Below, piece by piece: positions 38,126-40,244 of a stretch of 40,244 nucleotides of DNA; position 1 is the stretch's first letter, and each line of letters starts with the position of its first letter. This stretch comes from CAYSPU01 sp964432995 (GTDB taxonomy: Bacteria > Verrucomicrobiota > Verrucomicrobiia > Limisphaerales > JAHDYP01). The notes below the pieces were generated by a model. That model did no database searches. It worked only from the letters and a program-made list of their open reading frames with translations, and was not told the origin of the DNA. A program made the translations under genes and the position numbers. The stretch covers positions 1 to 40,244 of the forward strand of contig CAYSPU010000012.1 in the NCBI GenBank assembly GCA_964432995.1. The letters are read 5' to 3'.

Positions 38126-40244
38126 ATGAAGCCGTCCGGATCCACCGAGGAAATCTTCGCCGCCGCGTCGGCGCTGACTGATCCGAACGCGCGGCTGGCC
38201 TATCTGGACCGTGTCTGTGCGGGCCATCCGAGGCTCCGCGAGGAGGTCGAGCGGCTGTTGGCCGCCGCCGGTCGGGCCGGCACATTTCTTGATTCGCCGG
38301 CTGCCGGGATCACGGAGGTCTTGCGGGAAGTCCACGAGGCAGGAGGAGTCCCGCTGGCGGAACAGGCCGGGAGTCGGATCGGGCGCTACAGACTTCTCGA
38401 GCCAATCGGTGAGGGCGGTTTTGGGGTGGTCTGGATGGCGGAACAGGAGGAACCGGTGCGCCGACGCGTGGCGCTCAAGATCATCAAGCCGGGCATGAAC
38501 ACCCGGGAGGTGGTGGCGCGGTTCGAGGCGGAACGCCAAGCCCTGGCGATGATGGATCATCCCAACATCGCCAGGGTACTCGATGCGGGCACCATCGACG
38601 CCTCGAACTCGCAACTCTCAACTCCCCACTCGCCACTTCTCCTGGGCCGGCCCTATTTCGTCATGGAACTGGTCAAGGGGATTCCCATCACGAGGTTCTG
38701 TGACGAGCGCAGGCTCTCGACGCGACCGCGGCTCGAGCTCTTCATGCAGGTCGGTCACGCCGTCCAGCACGCGCATCAGAAAGGCATTATCCATCGGGAT
38801 CTGAAGCCGTCGAACATCCTGGTCACGGTGCAGGATGATCGGCCGGTGCCCAAGGTGATTGATTTCGGCGTGGCGAAAGCGACCCAGGCGCGGCTGACGG
38901 ACAAGACGCTGTTCACACGCTTCCACCAGTTGATCGGCACACCCGCCTACATGAGTCCGGAGCAAGCGGGACTGGGGAGTCTTGACGTGGACACCCGCAG
39001 TGACGTGTACGCTTTGGGCGTTCTGTTGTACGAGCTGCTGACCGGACGCACGCCGTTTGAAACGGAGAGACTCCTGGCCGCGGGATACGAGGCGATGATG
39101 CGGACCATCCGCGAGGAAGAGCCGCCCAAGCCCAGCACCCGGCTGAGCACGCTCGATGACGCGGAACGAAACGCCGTGGCGGACCGACGCCAAGCCAAGC
39201 CGGACAAGCTGGATCGCTCGGTGCGCGGCGATCTCGATTGGATCGTGATGAAGGCGCTCGAAAAGGACCGGACCCGGCGTTACGACACGGCCGCCTCGCT
39301 GGTCCAGGATGTCGAGCGGCACTTGCGCGGCGAGCCCATCGCGGCTGCCGCGCCGTCGGTATCCTACCGGCTCGCGAAGTTTGTCCGACGCAATCGCGTG
39401 GTCGTGGGGACAGTCCTGGTCATCGCCGTGACGCTGGTGCTGGCCACCGGCATCAGCCTGCGATCGGCGTGGGTGGCCCGCCGGGAGCGGGTGGCGGCCG
39501 ACGCGGCGCGGGCGGAAGCGGCTGACGCCCAACGAGCCGAGGCGGTCCAACGGACGATTGCCGAGTCCACGGCCCAGGAGAGCCAGCAGCGGCTCGCGCG
39601 ACTGAACACCGCCCAGGGCGTGCAACTGATGGATCGGGGCGATTGGCTGGGGGCCGCGCTCTGGTTCAGTGACGCCCTCCGCCTCACCGGCCCCCATGAG
39701 GCCGCCGAGGCCGCGAACCGCCTGCGCCTCGGGGTCATCCTGGCGTACGTGCCCCGTCTGGTGCGGCTGTGGTCTCATGCCGGCCCCGTCAACCGGGCGA
39801 GCTTCAGCCCGGACGGCCAGTGGGTGTTGACCGCCGCCCAGGACGGCCAGGCGCGCCTCTGGGATTTGGCCAACGACCAGCCGGTGGGAGCCGCCATGCG
39901 CCACGCCGCGCCGGTGCGGGACGCAGAGTTCAGCCGGGACGGACGTTATGTGGTGACGACCTGCGAGGACCGCACGGCCCGCGTCTGGGAGGCGGCCTCG
40001 GGGAAGGTGGTTTCACCGCCACTGGTCCATCCCTTGCCGCTGTGTCGCGCGTGGTTCAGCCGTGATGGCCGGCACGTGTTCACTGCGAGCAGCCGCGACC
40101 AATACTCCTTCTCCTGGTCAGACGCCGGTGAGATCGAGTTCAAGATGCGCCGCGAGCAGAGCGAGATCCGGATCTGGGACACGCTCTCCGGTCGCGAATT
40201 GCCGTCGAACTACCGGCGGAACAGCCCGCTCGTCCAGGTCCTTC
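38126..40244 (+). CDS. Ser/Thr protein kinase with WD40-type C-terminal domain (runs off the window)
   Basis: 706 residues visible from ATG 38126. Residues 1-80 are a sigma-kinase N-region (LREEVERLLAA). The kinase domain (88-380) has GEGGFG (95-100), VALK (K118), HRDLKPSN (D225), DFG (246-248) and GTPAYMSPEQA. GDLDWIVMKALEKDRTRRY is the family's C-lobe mark. VVVGTVLVIAVTLVLATGI (about 425-443) is one span, then a coiled coil, then WD40-like repeats from about 545 (HAGPVNRASFSPDGQWVLTAAQDGQARLWD). Residues 160-173 are extra between the DAG-T and GRPYFVMEL kinase motifs and come from a 7-bp repeat. The third WD repeat also has an odd insert (YSFSWSDAGEIEFKMRREQS). It probably phosphorylates the neighbouring sigma factor. 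Confidence 0.93.
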   Translation, partial: MKPSGSTEEIFAAASALTDPNARLAYLDRVCAGHPRLREEVERLLAAAGRAGTFLDSPAAGITEVLREVHEAGGVPLAEQAGSRIGRYRLLEPIGEGGFGVVWMAEQEEPVRRRVALKIIKPGMNTREVVARFEAERQALAMMDHPNIARVLDAGTIDASNSQLSTPHSPLLLGRPYFVMELVKGIPITRFCDERRLSTRPRLELFMQVGHAVQHAHQKGIIHRDLKPSNILVTVQDDRPVPKVIDFGVAKATQARLTDKTLFTRFHQLIGTPAYMSPEQAGLGSLDVDTRSDVYALGVLLYELLTGRTPFETERLLAAGYEAMMRTIREEEPPKPSTRLSTLDDAERNAVADRRQAKPDKLDRSVRGDLDWIVMKALEKDRTRRYDTAASLVQDVERHLRGEPIAAAAPSVSYRLAKFVRRNRVVVGTVLVIAVTLVLATGISLRSAWVARRERVAADAARAEAADAQRAEAVQRTIAESTAQESQQRLARLNTAQGVQLMDRGDWLGAALWFSDALRLTGPHEAAEAANRLRLGVILAYVPRLVRLWSHAGPVNRASFSPDGQWVLTAAQDGQARLWDLANDQPVGAAMRHAAPVRDAEFSRDGRYVVTTCEDRTARVWEAASGKVVSPPLVHPLPLCRAWFSRDGRHVFTASSRDQYSFSWSDAGEIEFKMRREQSEIRIWDTLSGRELPSNYRRNSPLVQVL
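38606..38640 (+). repeat. 7-bp tandem repeat inserted in the kinase gene
   Basis: AACTCGC, AACTCTC, AACTCCC, CACTCGC, CACTTCT run head to tail for 35 bases inside the kinase gene, encoding most of the extra residues 160-173 (SNSQLSTPHSPLLL). The same style of degenerate 7/8-bp arrays is otherwise intergenic in this window. Confidence 0.8.

Noticed and set aside
38618..39904. 428-codon minus-strand frame across the kinase gene
   Set aside because: The plus strand encodes an unmistakable kinase with all catalytic motifs. The antisense frame has no homology and starts inside it.

Overview
The window is about 40 kb of GC-rich bacterial DNA with two 10-N scaffold gaps. I infer a member of Verrucomicrobiota, possibly of the Limisphaerales/Pedosphaera type. 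The grounds are the gene mix and style: a TIGR02999-like ECF sigma factor next to a PASTA-less Ser/Thr kinase with a WD40 tail, a LamG secreted protein ending in a 'YRLR' motif, several Tat or lipoprotein exported sugar- or surface-type proteins, a tiny Lys/Ala/Pro protein, and many degenerate short-period intergenic repeats. No rRNA, tRNA, CRISPR array, transposase or phage gene was seen. The taxonomic call rests on style, not on a marker gene.

Layout. 1-1503: 5' part of mutS (minus strand). 1716-1766: a 16-codon lysine-rich ORF with a near-perfect Shine-Dalgarno and its own terminator. 1859-5532: DEDDy exonuclease, HEAT-repeat protein, pyrK and pyrD on the plus strand. 5678-6808: PAS-PP2C (SpoIIE-type) phosphatase. 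6928-9353: TonB-like protein, ExbB and two ExbD proteins, which together look like one energy-transduction set. 9495-10079: membrane-anchored coiled-coil protein, convergent with exbD2. 10364-14515: HU-like protein with a good sigma-70 promoter, hisS, a xylulokinase and a RaiA/HPF-type ribosome factor. 14580-19042: amidohydrolase, bioF and bioA (biotin synthesis). 18894-19639: a minus-strand two-gene unit, a 72-aa protein plus a nucleotidyltransferase, which bioA runs into.

19848-27992 holds exported or catabolic-looking genes: a right-handed beta-helix lipoprotein, two beta-propeller proteins in one operon, a NIPSNAP protein, then a plus-strand run of a Cys-rich DUF6485-like protein, a HAD phosphatase and a glycerol-1-phosphate dehydrogenase-like enzyme, and finally an exported amidohydrolase. 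27993-28552 is a repeat-rich gap. 28553-31360 encodes a 935-aa LamG protein with an internal 243-residue duplication. A 38-bp near-perfect palindrome lies between it and a TRAP transporter operon (dctP-dctQ-dctM plus universal stress protein, 31736-35133). The right end carries a B12-binding radical SAM gene bracketed by debris of an ECF sigma gene and of a Ser/Thr kinase gene, followed by an intact ECF sigma factor and an intact kinase-WD40 gene that runs off the window.

The most unusual signal is not a protein system. It is a set of degenerate 7-bp and 8-bp tandem repeat arrays spread through intergenic DNA, at gene ends and, once, inside the kinase coding sequence. Several longer inverted-repeat elements accompany them.
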